Shown: positions 1-6,590 of the stretch, piece by piece | Numbering within the stretch: position 1 is the stretch's first letter | How the letters are laid out: every line of letters begins with the position of its first letter | Source of the DNA: Acidobacteriaceae bacterium | Lineage (GTDB): Bacteria; Acidobacteriota; Terriglobia; Terriglobales; Acidobacteriaceae | DNA: 8,069 bases | Assembly (NCBI GenBank): GCA_003156235.1 | Contig: PMGP01000190.1 | Coordinates: 376 to 8,444, forward strand | Direction: 5' to 3' | Notes under the pieces: generated by a model | What the model was told of the DNA's origin: nothing | Databases searched by the model: none | What the model saw: the letters and a program-made list of their open reading frames with translations, nothing else | Position numbers and translations under genes: made by a program

Positions 1-303
1 GCCGCGAAGGAATCCGCAGACGGCGGGCGGGCTATCAACGACGCTCTGCAACAGGCAACCAGCGTGCCTCTGGGCGTAGCCGAAAAAGCCTTCGAAGTAG
101 CGCGGATCGCCACCAGCTTGCAGCCCATCACCAATCCCAACATGAAGTCCGACCTGACCACCGCGATCGCCCTCTCTGGAGCCGCGCTGGAAGGAGCGCT
201 GGCCAACGTCGCCATCAATCTCGATTCCATTAAACCGGAGTCGCCCGAGGACGAAGCCTTCTTGAGCGAAACAAGGAAGCGCGCCGCGGCGCTGAAAGCA
301 TAG
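1..303 (+). CDS. Cyclodeaminase/cyclohydrolase family protein (FTCD_C-like), 3' end only
   Basis: This is the C-terminal 100 codons of a gene whose start lies before the window; the frame is open from base 1 to the TAG at 301-303. The residues PLGVAEKAFEVA, then NPNMKSDLTTA, then AALEGALANVAINLDSI match the helical formimidoyltransferase-cyclodeaminase C-terminal family, which includes stand-alone methenyl-tetrahydrofolate cyclohydrolases (FchA type). These enzymes handle one-carbon units on tetrahydrofolate in the cytosol, either in histidine breakdown or in 5,10-methenyl-THF hydrolysis. The N-SD and NVAINL segments are the recognisable family positions. Because the N-terminal part is missing, I cannot tell a bifunctional enzyme from a stand-alone one. 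An ATG-like GTG at 64 is internal and should not be used as the start. The family call is fairly sure; the exact reaction is not. Confidence 0.82.
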   Translation, partial: AAKESADGGRAINDALQQATSVPLGVAEKAFEVARIATSLQPITNPNMKSDLTTAIALSGAALEGALANVAINLDSIKPESPEDEAFLSETRKRAAALKA

Positions 304-323
304 GCCATCCCGGAATCTCTTGA

Positions 324-375
324 ACTGGGCAGGCTGGATCGGACAGCGAACTGAGCTTGCAATTGCCTGCCCGGT
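324..375. terminator. Hairpin between convergent genes, possible bidirectional terminator
   Basis: The arms at 324-334 (ACTGGGCAGGC) and 365-375 (GCCTGCCCGGT) pair over 11 positions with a single G-T wobble, around a 30-base loop. It sits between the stop at 303 on the plus strand and the stop at 382 on the minus strand, where a two-way terminator would be expected. There is no clear T-tract on either side, so a role in transcript-end protection is as likely as intrinsic termination. Confidence 0.4.
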
Positions 376-381
376 ACTTCG

Positions 382-1179
382 CTACGCCTTGCCCTTCAAG
401 CTCGGCCACTCTGCCCGGCGCTGCTCAAGGCATGCCTTGATGCCTTCCATGAAATCTGCCGAAGTGCCCTGCCGCGCGTTCATCTCGATGGCCTCCTCGA
501 TCTCCTCGTCGAGTTGGCGGCGGGAGTGCGCGACAAGCAGTTGCTTGAGCGCATGCATGGCCTGGGGGCTGTTCTGCTGCAATGTCCTGGCCAGCGAATG
601 GGCGGTTTGCATCAGTTCCTCGGCGGCCACAACCTCGGTCACCAGCCCCATTTGCATCGCTTCCTGCGCCTTCAGCGTTCTGCCGGTCAACAGCAGCTCG
701 CGGGTGCGTTTTTCGCCCACCTGGCGCAGCAGAAACGAAACCGCGACCGTCGGCACAAAGCCCATCCGCACCTCGTTCAGCGCAAACCTGACCCAGGGAG
801 TGGCCAGGGTAAAGGCGGGGATGGTGGCCAGGCTCATGCCGCTGCCGATGGCCGGCCCGTTCACCGCGGCAATGACCGGCTTGGGAAAGTCATACAGCAT
901 GCGCAACACACCAGCCATGTTCACCGCGTCGAGGCGGTGCTGCGCCGGCGGGTGCGTCAGGGATGCGCCCAGGTACTCAATATCCACCCCGGCGCAGAAG
1001 GCCGGGCCGGCCCCGGTCAGAATCACGGCGCTGCACTCGTTGCTCGCCGCCTCCTCAAGGGCCGCGAGCAGCTCCTCAATCAGCGCCGGAGAGAGCGCAT
1101 TGCGCTTCTCCGGCCGGTTCAGCGTGATGGTCTCTACCCCTTCGGTGGAGTGAACCAGAATGTGCGCGAAACGGGGCAT
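382..1179 (-). CDS. Enoyl-CoA hydratase/isomerase (crotonase) family protein
   Basis: A 265-residue crotonase-fold protein of normal family length. Visible family features are ITLNRPEKRNALS near the N-terminus, the oxyanion segment AFCAGVDIEYL, GPAIGSGMSLA, FALNEVRMGFVP, and LTGRTLKAQEAMQMGLV. The family acts on acyl-CoA thioesters, as in fatty-acid or branched-chain amino-acid breakdown. By hand alignment to classic enoyl-CoA hydratase, the second catalytic Glu is kept (NEVRMG) while the first, in GGGxE, is Ser (GSGMSL). Simple crotonyl-CoA hydration is therefore uncertain, and a methylglutaconyl-CoA hydratase-like or other relative is possible. I chose the ATG at 1177-1179 because AGGAGG lies 5 bases upstream of it. 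A TTG at 1192-1194 would place that ribosome site inside the gene. No fatty-acid gene adjoins it, so the substrate is unknown. Confidence 0.9.
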   Translation of the reverse strand: MPRFAHILVHSTEGVETITLNRPEKRNALSPALIEELLAALEEAASNECSAVILTGAGPAFCAGVDIEYLGASLTHPPAQHRLDAVNMAGVLRMLYDFPKPVIAAVNGPAIGSGMSLATIPAFTLATPWVRFALNEVRMGFVPTVAVSFLLRQVGEKRTRELLLTGRTLKAQEAMQMGLVTEVVAAEELMQTAHSLARTLQQNSPQAMHALKQLLVAHSRRQLDEEIEEAIEMNARQGTSADFMEGIKACLEQRRAEWPSLKGKA

Positions 1180-1194
1180 GGAAACCTCCTGCAA

Positions 1195-1490
1195 TCACCG
1201 GACCCAAGCCGTATTCAGCCTGGAAAGGCTTATCGTAGCGCAAAAATGCCGCTTCTGGCATGTGATTCTAATTACAGCGTATTTCGTAAACCCGCTTTGT
1301 ATCAGGGCACGACTTTACAGCTTGCGGAAAAATGCTAAATGTGGAGCAAGAAGTGTCAGGGCACGACTTCAGTCGTGCCGTAAATGACTCATAATAAAGC
1401 AGGGCTTCAGCCCCTGAGGGAAAGCTCAAAGACTGTCTGTATTCGGTTATGAAACAGCTTCTAAACAATTTAATTCGGAACAGTGCGGCC
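1195..1490. other. Gene-free spacer with palindromic repeats between fic and the crotonase gene
   Basis: About 300 bases lie between the end of fic and the start of the crotonase gene, both on the minus strand. The spacer carries a pair of direct repeats and two palindromes, listed separately. On the minus strand there is also a short hairpin, ATGCC/GGCAT (1246-1261) with six loop bases, followed by TTTTT; this is a weak terminator or attenuator candidate upstream of the crotonase gene. A TAGAAT hexamer on the minus strand (1265-1270) could be a -10 box but has no convincing -35. An 80-codon open frame across the repeats looks like a chance product of them. I see no convincing gene here. Confidence 0.6.
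1302..1416. repeat. REP-like intergenic palindromic repeat unit
   Basis: The 14-mer TCAGGGCACGACTT occurs at 1302-1315 and again at 1356-1369. The second copy continues into a perfect palindrome, GGCACGACT (1360-1368) and AGTCGTGCC (1371-1379), which folds as an 8-bp stem with a TTCA loop. It is followed at 1400-1416 by a second, slightly bulged hairpin (CAGGGCT, TC, AGCCCCTG). The first copy lacks the return arm, so it looks like a decayed half unit. Paired hairpins of this kind resemble the intergenic palindromes I associate with acidobacterial chromosomes. They may act as transcript-end stabilisers downstream of fic or as scattered non-autonomous elements. The family identity is inference. 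Confidence 0.65.
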
Positions 1491-2111
1491 TCAACCACCC
1501 AGAGTGACACGGATGATCGCGGCCAGCTCGGATAGATCGCCGCGCATCACGGCCAGGTCACGGGCATGGTAGAGGCGCTGGCGATCCTCTGCCGTCTGCG
1601 CCGCCCGAGACCAATCCAGCCGATGGCCCGCCGATTCAGCGAGGTCCGTCGTGAACGCGCGCAGGGTTCTGGAGTTTCCGTCGCGGAAGGCGTGGATGGC
1701 GTCGAGTTCGCCATAGTAATAGGCCAGACGCTTGGCCATCGCATCGGCATCCAGACCACGCAAATCACTCTCGGCCTTCAAGGCCGCAAAAACACCCACC
1801 AAGGCGCCGGGAATATTCTGCGAAGGCCCGTAGGCGACCACAAAGCCGGAGCGATTCTTGGCCATCAATCCGATGTCTTTGCGGAGTTCGCCCGCCCACG
1901 AGTAGACTTTGCCGAAGATGCGACGATGCGTCTCCCGCAAGCGGCGAATGTCGAAGGGGCCGGTGATGGGATTCTGCTTGAGATCGATGAGATCCACGGC
2001 GACTGCATCGGCTTCGAACCTATTAAGATCCGCTTGGTCGCGGAGGTCTTTCAGGTTGATGAGGACATTCGTGCCGGGGTAGACATACGGATCGCGCGCG
2101 GACTGGCTCAT
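1491..2111 (-). CDS. fic: Fic domain protein, toxin of a VbhA/Fic-type toxin-antitoxin pair
   Basis: A 206-residue protein of compact class I Fic toxin size. The core motif is HAFRDGNSRTLRAF at about residues 140-153, matching HxFx[DE]GNxR. The catalytic His140, Asp144 and Arg148 are all present, so the active site looks intact. Earlier segments fit the fold: FDIRRLRETHRRIF (about 53-66), YSWAGELR (70-77) and the target-docking flap region NRSGFVVAY (86-94). Such enzymes move AMP from ATP onto a hydroxyl of a target protein and poison the cell when free of antitoxin; DNA gyrase and topoisomerase IV are the known targets of VbhT and FicT toxins. Its ATG overlaps the antitoxin stop as ATGA, implying coupled translation. 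Ser147 replaces the more usual Gly or Lys; I recall this as a common variant. The target here is unknown. Confidence 0.93.
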   Translation of the reverse strand: MSQSARDPYVYPGTNVLINLKDLRDQADLNRFEADAVAVDLIDLKQNPITGPFDIRRLRETHRRIFGKVYSWAGELRKDIGLMAKNRSGFVVAYGPSQNIPGALVGVFAALKAESDLRGLDADAMAKRLAYYYGELDAIHAFRDGNSRTLRAFTTDLAESAGHRLDWSRAAQTAEDRQRLYHARDLAVMRGDLSELAAIIRVTLGG

Positions 2112-2305
2112 GCGACGGCAGGAACCTTTACCTGATGGTAGGCAAGGATTTCTTCCTTCCCTTGCTCGAAGGTGATCTCACCAGCAAGAATACGGGCCTT
2201 CACGGCGAAGAAGTTTTCCGTGGGCTTCAGTCCTTCCAGGCGCAAGCTGGCCTCCGCCTCGGCAAACCCTCGTTCCAACTTTTCCTTTTCGTCCGGTTGC
2301 AGCAT
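2108..2305 (-). CDS. VbhA-like antitoxin for the downstream Fic protein
   Basis: A 65-residue protein beginning MLQPDEKEKLERGF. The inhibitory helix motif of Fic antitoxins, [ST]xxxE[GN], appears as SLRLEG at residues 20-25. In partners of this kind the Glu (here Glu24) reaches into the Fic ATP site and blocks productive ATP binding. The following LAGEITFEQGKEEIL matches the second half of the antitoxin_VbhA family. The frame is open upstream to 2422, but I chose the ATG at 2303-2305 because GGAGG lies 6 bases before it, and the resulting length and motif position (Ser20, Glu24) match the VbhA type. Upstream ATGs at about 2362 and 2422 lack a ribosome site. It is translated first in the operon and its stop overlaps the fic start. 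Confidence 0.88.
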   Translation of the reverse strand: MLQPDEKEKLERGFAEAEASLRLEGLKPTENFFAVKARILAGEITFEQGKEEILAYHQVKVPAVA

Positions 2306-2352
2306 GGGGAACCTCCGCACATCAGGCGATTTTGCGCCCTTCGCCTGCATCA

Positions 2353-2361
2353 ATTCTATCA
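2353..2361 (-). promoter_or_regulatory. Possible extended -10 promoter of the vbhA-like/fic operon
   Basis: Read on the minus strand this is TGATAGAAT, fitting TGn-TAnAAT, the extended -10 form that can work without a good -35. No -35 is seen at the usual distance. It would start a transcript near 2346 and leave about 40 bases before the ribosome site of the antitoxin chosen above. It lies in the spacer shared with the divergent gene at 2421. Confidence 0.3.
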
Positions 2362-2420
2362 TCGTTTCTGCGTAATTTCCGGTGCATTTTCCTGCTCGAT
2401 GTGGCAGAATGGGAGCCATC

Positions 2421-2834
2421 ATGCTGATCGAGATTTGGGAACGTCTGTGCGGCTACGACAAGTGGATTCCGACCGAGGCCATTATCCTGTCCTCCAAAAT
2501 GGTGGGGCTAAGAGCCGGATGGTTCCGCAAGGTCAAGACCACCAGCGTTGGGGCAATTCAAGAATGGCGTGCTACGAGCGATATTTGCTGGATTGACAAA
2601 TCGGGCAGATATCACAAGGCCAGTTATACAGTTTCCGAACGCTCTTCTTTGTTTCATTTGTACGAGGGGCAAACAGTTTCCATTCGGTACAACTCAGCCA
2701 ATACCGACGAATATTACATTCGCGAACTATTTAGGCATAAGATGTTTATGCTTCTACTGTATGCTTTTATGCAGGCTATTGGAATTCTCATTATCTGTTG
2801 TTTGTCCTATTTGTTTACACACATCTCCCGTTAG
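2421..2834 (+). CDS. Small DUF3592-like membrane protein
   Basis: A 137-residue protein starting MLIEIWERLCGYDKW. GGGAG at 2411-2415 lies 5 bases before this ATG, which favours it over in-frame ATGs at 2382 and 2409. A soluble, probably beta-rich part with YHKASYTVSERSS and YEGQTVSIRYNSANTDEYYIREL resembles DUF3592, where a segment of the form 'G..V.vrYdP.nP....' is typical. One hydrophobic segment near the C-terminus (MFMLLLYAFMQAIGILIICC) should anchor it in the membrane. Many DUF3592 proteins have helices on both sides; no N-terminal one is visible here. The function of the family is unknown. Base composition is more AT-rich than its neighbours, which suggests transfer. It diverges from the Fic module, but I see no evidence that it belongs to that module. 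Confidence 0.72.
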   Translation: MLIEIWERLCGYDKWIPTEAIILSSKMVGLRAGWFRKVKTTSVGAIQEWRATSDICWIDKSGRYHKASYTVSERSSLFHLYEGQTVSIRYNSANTDEYYIRELFRHKMFMLLLYAFMQAIGILIICCLSYLFTHISR

Positions 2835-2888
2835 GATGTTCGGACAGGTGTGGTGACTCCTTACAACAGTGGAACGGGTGACTATATT

Positions 2889-3536
2889 TCACAGCCCCAA
2901 CTCCCCCGCCCGCTTCTTCATCGCCTCCAAACAAAACGCAATGTGCACGTCCAACTCCACGCCCAACTCCGCCGCGCCCTGCACAATGTCCTCGCGATTC
3001 ACGCCGCGGGCGAATGCTTTGTCTTTCATCTTCTTGCGCACACTGGCTACTTCCACCTCGGCAATCGCCTTGGTCGGCTTGACCAGCGCGCAGGCGGTCA
3101 AAAAACCGGCCAGCTCATCGCAGGCGAAGAGCGACCTGGCCAGATGCGTGATGCGCGGCGTGCCGGTATACTGCGCGTGGCCCAGAATGGCGGTGCGCAG
3201 CTCGAGAGGCCATCCGAGCCGCTCCAGTTCGCGCACACCCACGAACGGATGCTCCTCGGCCGTGGGGTGGCGCTCGTAGTCGAAATCGTGCAGCAGGGCC
3301 GTCATCGTGTAAAGCTCGATGAACGCCGCCCGCTCCTCCCCGGCCAGCCCCAAACGGCCAGCCTCCGCCTCGCCCATGGCCGTTACGCAGCTCTCCACCG
3401 CCAGCGCGTGTTTGCGCAGGCTCTCGCTCTGGGTCCACTCGGTCAGCAGTTGCCAGGCCTGTGCGCGTCCGTGGCTGGAACTGCTTTCTTTTGCATCATT
3501 TCCGGTGCAGTTATTCATGGCTTTCTTGATCTCCAT
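2889..3536 (-). CDS. HD-domain phosphohydrolase family protein
   Basis: A 215-residue protein with the metal-binding HD pattern: His43 (LRKHALAVE), His83-Asp84 (ALLHDFDYERHP), His96 (EEHPFVGV), His120 (GHAQYTG) and Asp140 (FACDELAGF). The C-terminal half, VRKKMKDKAFARGVNREDI and ELGVELDVHI, matches a widespread stand-alone HD hydrolase family. Family members bind divalent metals and cleave phosphate esters, often of nucleotides; the substrate of this one is not known. The first in-frame ATG at 3536 has no clear ribosome site. ATG at 3518 is an alternative and would remove six residues without affecting the domain. It is divergent from the zinc-ribbon/HTH gene, and a symmetrical dyad lies between the two. 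Confidence 0.88.
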   Translation of the reverse strand: MEIKKAMNNCTGNDAKESSSSHGRAQAWQLLTEWTQSESLRKHALAVESCVTAMGEAEAGRLGLAGEERAAFIELYTMTALLHDFDYERHPTAEEHPFVGVRELERLGWPLELRTAILGHAQYTGTPRITHLARSLFACDELAGFLTACALVKPTKAIAEVEVASVRKKMKDKAFARGVNREDIVQGAAELGVELDVHIAFCLEAMKKRAGELGL

Positions 3537-3577
3537 GTTAACTAACTTGATTCGTGGTTCACCCGGTTTCTCCGGTC

Positions 3578-3602
3578 ATTTCAGGGGTATGATCCCTGAA
3601 AT
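3578..3602. promoter_or_regulatory. Perfect 9-bp inverted repeat, candidate operator
   Basis: The arms ATTTCAGGG (3578-3586) and CCCTGAAAT (3594-3602) are exact reverse complements separated by 7 bases. The dyad lies in the short space between the divergent HD gene (start 3536) and the HTH regulator. Its size and symmetry suit a dimeric repressor, and the adjacent XRE-type protein is the obvious candidate by position only. It could instead form a 9-bp hairpin in a leader RNA. Confidence 0.5.
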
Positions 3603-3626
3603 CTTGGTTTGTATCCAACTTTTCAC

Positions 3627-3670
3627 TTGACAGTTATGGTACACGTCCACGAAAGTATCACATATCGTGG
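3627..3670 (+). promoter_or_regulatory. Consensus -35 box and short inverted repeat upstream of the HTH gene
   Basis: TTGACA at 3627-3632 is a perfect -35 hexamer in a stretch more AT-rich than its surroundings. No good -10 is found at 16-18 bases. Where the -10 would lie there is an inverted repeat, CCACGA (3647-3652) and TCGTGG (3665-3670), with a 12-base spacer, which could be an operator. If used, transcription would begin near 3660-3670, so the HTH protein would start at 3678 or 3720 rather than further upstream. Confidence 0.3.
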
Positions 3671-3719
3671 TGCAGAGATGCACCGCGGGGTCCTTGCTCT
3701 GGCACTCCGCACACCGCAC

Positions 3720-4256
3720 ATGGCAACTACGCTGGCAAGCGTGGAAACACGCGAAGTTGTGCACTGCAGATTCTGCAAACTGGTTCAGTTCCGGCCGAAC
3801 AATTCCTGTTGCGTAAGGTGCCGCAGGCCCCTGGATGTCGAGGAGCCCGTTCGGCTCGGCCCAATCCCGGTTGAAAGCCAACCCATGGATCCCGCCACCG
3901 AAGCCGGCCTGAGAGTGGCTGGCCTGGTGAAGGAGATCCGCCGCGCGCGCCATCTCAGCCAGCGCCAACTGGCCGGGCGTATGCAGGTGCCGCGCACCTA
4001 CATCTCCAAGATCGAAAACGGCAAGGCCATTCCCACCCTCAGTTCTCTGGAGCGGCTGGCTAATGCACTCGGTGTGCATGTGCGCCAACTGGTGCGCGAC
4101 GCCCGCAGCCAGCGCGACGCGGAAGAAGCGACGATCCTGTCCGACCCGTTGCTGGCTGAGATAGCGGCTTTGCTGCCTTGCCTGGGCTCCCTGCACCGCT
4201 CTCTGATTGCCAGCGCGGCGCACGACATGGCCCTGGGTCACCGGCGCATTGCGTAG
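3720..4256 (+). CDS. Zinc-ribbon plus XRE-type helix-turn-helix regulator
   Basis: A 178-residue protein from ATG 3720. Residues 16-34 hold CRFC and CVRC, giving CX2C-X11-CX2C, a small zinc ribbon (a further Cys30 adjoins). Residues 69-124 form an XRE/Cro-CI DNA-binding domain: LVKEIRRARHLSQRQLAGRM, VPRTYISKIENGKAIPTLSS, LERLANALGV. The C-terminal tail is helical with no known domain. It should be a cytosolic DNA-binding regulator; ligand and targets are unknown. The frame is open to 3609, but that stretch contains the -35 box and reads as non-coding. ATG 3678 (14 residues longer) is a real alternative, and neither start has a good ribosome site. It lies about 200 bases upstream of uppS on the same strand, so a role in envelope lipid control is possible but unproven. 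Confidence 0.85.
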   Translation: MATTLASVETREVVHCRFCKLVQFRPNNSCCVRCRRPLDVEEPVRLGPIPVESQPMDPATEAGLRVAGLVKEIRRARHLSQRQLAGRMQVPRTYISKIENGKAIPTLSSLERLANALGVHVRQLVRDARSQRDAEEATILSDPLLAEIAALLPCLGSLHRSLIASAAHDMALGHRRIA

Positions 4257-4409
4257 AGGGCCGCGGGGCGTTGCATCTGCTTCCCTCCTGGCGGCCCGTG
4301 ACCGCCGCGCTCGCCGCCGGGAGTCCTGCGCAGGCGCGTGCCTTCTGCCCCGGTTGAAGAGGCAATTGCGGCGCAGGTGCGCTTGTGCTACGGTCGAGAA
4401 AGAAACGCC

Positions 4410-4460
4410 TCGGCTCGCGGCGCCGGAAGGATAGTGTGCCGAGCCGAAGGCTCGATAGCA
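4410..4460 (+). promoter_or_regulatory. Alternative stem-loops just upstream of the uppS start
   Basis: Three segments compete. TCGGCTCG (4410-4417) pairs perfectly with CGAGCCGA (4440-4447). The latter can instead pair through CGAGCC (4440-4445) with GGCTCG (4449-4454) around a GAA loop, extended by TGC (4437-4439) with GCA (4458-4460) across an ATA bulge. The downstream stem ends a few bases before the possible TTG starts. A switch controlling translation or transcription of uppS would look like this, but these are short GC-rich matches in a GC-rich spacer and could be chance. The rest of the 4257-4464 spacer shows no gene. Confidence 0.35.
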
Positions 4461-4464
4461 TTGA

Positions 4465-5313
<849 letters not shown>

Positions 5314-5366
5314 GTAAAATATTCTGTCAGTACAAATCCCGCCCCGGCAGTGTATTCTCATCCCTA

Positions 5367-6206
5367 ATGAAACGTGTCTTCACTGCACTCGTTCTTATCC
5401 CCCTGGTTCTGGTCCTGGTCTTTTTAGGGCCGAGGTGGCAGTGGCTCTTCACAATGGCCGTTGCGGCGGTGGCTGCGCTGGCCGCATGGGAGTTTCTGAG
5501 CCTGGCGAAGAAGGCCGGCGCCACACCGCCGCGCATCGCGGTGCTGCTGGCCATTGTGGCGCTCTTTGCCAGCTACTTCGAGTGGCCCTTTCAGACTGCG
5601 GCCACACTCGGCATCCTGAGCCTGTGCCTGCTGGTCTATTGCACTTTCTTCCGGCCCGTCGAGCAGCTCATGGCCGACGCTTCAGCCTCCATCTTCTGCC
5701 TGCTCTACATCGGATTCACCCTGATTTCCCTCCCCGCACTGCGCGAGAACCCAGAGGGCAACGGCCCCTCCCTGGTCACCTTCCTGCTGTGCGCTGTTTG
5801 GGCCGGAGACACGGCCGCCCTCTACGTAGGCCGCGCATGGGGACGGCACAAGCTGGCCCCCACGCTCAGCCCCAACAAGACCTGGGAGGGCACGTTCGGT
5901 TCGGTGGGTGGCAGCCTGCTCTCCACCGGCATTCTGCTCGGCCTCGCGCAATTGATGCAGAGATGGGATGTGGGCTGGCTCTCCTATTCCGGCGGGGCCT
6001 GGTGGTACTGGATGGGCCTGGCCGTGGTGGTCAACGTGGCCGCCCAGGTGGGCGATCTGGCCGAGTCCGCCCTCAAGCGCTCGGCAGGCGTAAAGGATTC
6101 CGGCTCCCTGCTCCCCGGCCATGGCGGCGTTCTGGACCGCATCGACGCTCTCCTGATTGCCGCACCCGTGCTGTGGTACGCCCAGATTTTTCACCAGTGG
6201 TTCTGA
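5367..6206 (+). CDS. cdsA: Phosphatidate cytidylyltransferase (CDP-diacylglycerol synthase)
   Basis: Converts phosphatidic acid and CTP to CDP-diacylglycerol and diphosphate in the inner membrane, the branch point for phosphatidylglycerol, cardiolipin and phosphatidylethanolamine. The 279-residue protein is mostly hydrophobic helices, beginning with VFTALVLIPLVLVLVFLGP. The C-terminal family signature is complete: SALKRSAGVKDSGS, then LLPGHGGVLDRID (about residues 233-259), with the conserved KD, HGG and DRxD residues. Upstream, WAGDTAALYVGRAWG and LSPNKTWEG are also family-typical. ATG 5367 has no ribosome site; a TATTCT hexamer ends 8 bases before it, so a leaderless or very short-leader transcript is possible beside readthrough from uppS. 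Dxr would often follow directly, but here accessory DNA intervenes. Confidence 0.97.
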   Translation: MKRVFTALVLIPLVLVLVFLGPRWQWLFTMAVAAVAALAAWEFLSLAKKAGATPPRIAVLLAIVALFASYFEWPFQTAATLGILSLCLLVYCTFFRPVEQLMADASASIFCLLYIGFTLISLPALRENPEGNGPSLVTFLLCAVWAGDTAALYVGRAWGRHKLAPTLSPNKTWEGTFGSVGGSLLSTGILLGLAQLMQRWDVGWLSYSGGAWWYWMGLAVVVNVAAQVGDLAESALKRSAGVKDSGSLLPGHGGVLDRIDALLIAAPVLWYAQIFHQWF

Positions 6207-6212
6207 ATGAAG

Positions 6213-6233
6213 AATAGGGAATAGGGATTAGGG
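6213..6233 (+). repeat. Three 7-bp tandem repeats, AATAGGG/ATTAGGG
   Basis: AATAGGG, AATAGGG and ATTAGGG lie head to tail directly after the cdsA stop, at the left edge of the accessory segment. Three GGG runs on one strand fall one short of a standard G-quadruplex. It may be a slippage tract or the edge of an insertion; its function is unknown. Confidence 0.6.
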
Positions 6234-6251
6234 AAGAAAAAAGTAAATTGC

Positions 6252-6265
6252 GCGCATAATTGCTT
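6252..6265 (+). promoter_or_regulatory. 14-nt repeat with -10-like CATAAT before the BrnA-like gene (copy 1)
   Basis: GCGCATAATTGCTT ends one base before the ATG at 6267 and recurs exactly at 6591-6604 before the next gene. CATAAT (6255-6260) matches the -10 consensus at five of six positions and ends 6 bases before the ATG, which would give a leaderless transcript. No -35 is visible. It may be a promoter, a shared operator, or both. Confidence 0.45.
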
Positions 6266-6266
6266 T

Positions 6267-6590
6267 ATGAAAAAGAAAATGGTTAGGTACACATTGGAGA
6301 CTTTGCCGCCGCTGACCGAGGCGCAGCGCGCCAATCTGAAGGCTCTTTCGGCGCGACCGTCGAGCGAGATCGACACCAGTGATATTCCTGTCCTGACCGA
6401 CGCGGAATGGGCGAAGACCGCGCGTGTGCGCGGGCATCTCTATCGCCCCATCAAGCGCATCGTCACCGCGCGTTTGGATGGAGACGTTCTGGAGTGGTTG
6501 AAGTCTCATGGCAGGGGTTATCAATCGCGTATGAACGCCATCCTCCGGCGTGAAATGCTGTCGTCGGTCAGATCGGCAACGGCAAAATAA
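6267..6590 (+). CDS. Orphan BrnA-like antitoxin
   Basis: A 107-residue protein matching the BrnA antitoxin family. DTSDIPVLTDAEWAKTAR (about residues 36-53) is followed by RPIKRIVTARLDGDVLEWLK (60-79) and GRGYQSRMNAILRREM (82-97), the ribbon-helix-helix part used for DNA binding and dimer formation. In brnTA operons BrnA neutralises the RNase toxin BrnT and represses the operon. BrnT normally lies just upstream, but here the upstream gene is cdsA with only about 60 bases between, so no toxin accompanies it. It could guard against a BrnT encoded elsewhere, be a leftover, or act as a plain repressor. No ribosome site precedes ATG 6267; ATG 6279 is an alternative. The family call is firm, the role is not. 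Confidence 0.85.
   Translation: MKKKMVRYTLETLPPLTEAQRANLKALSARPSSEIDTSDIPVLTDAEWAKTARVRGHLYRPIKRIVTARLDGDVLEWLKSHGRGYQSRMNAILRREMLSSVRSATAK

Noticed and set aside
320..1338. Long plus-strand open frames opposite the crotonase gene
   Set aside because: They are antisense shadows of a strongly supported GC-rich gene and their translations, rich in Ser, Arg and Cys or in His, Gln and Arg, show no known motif.
1268..1510. 80-codon minus-strand frame containing KSCPDT twice
   Set aside because: The repeated peptide comes straight from the intergenic DNA repeats, the frame overlaps the end of fic, and it has no ribosome site.
1566..2135. Plus-strand frame opposite fic
   Set aside because: The minus strand encodes an intact Fic motif; this is its shadow.
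2375..3509. 12-nt match ATTTCCGGTGCA at 2375-2386 and 3498-3509
   Set aside because: About this many 12-base matches are expected by chance in a window of this size, and no surrounding similarity was seen.
5435..6217. 260-codon plus-strand frame overlapping cdsA
   Set aside because: It is an out-of-frame reading of cdsA, rich in Gly, Arg and His with no membrane segments, while the other frame has the complete CdsA signature.
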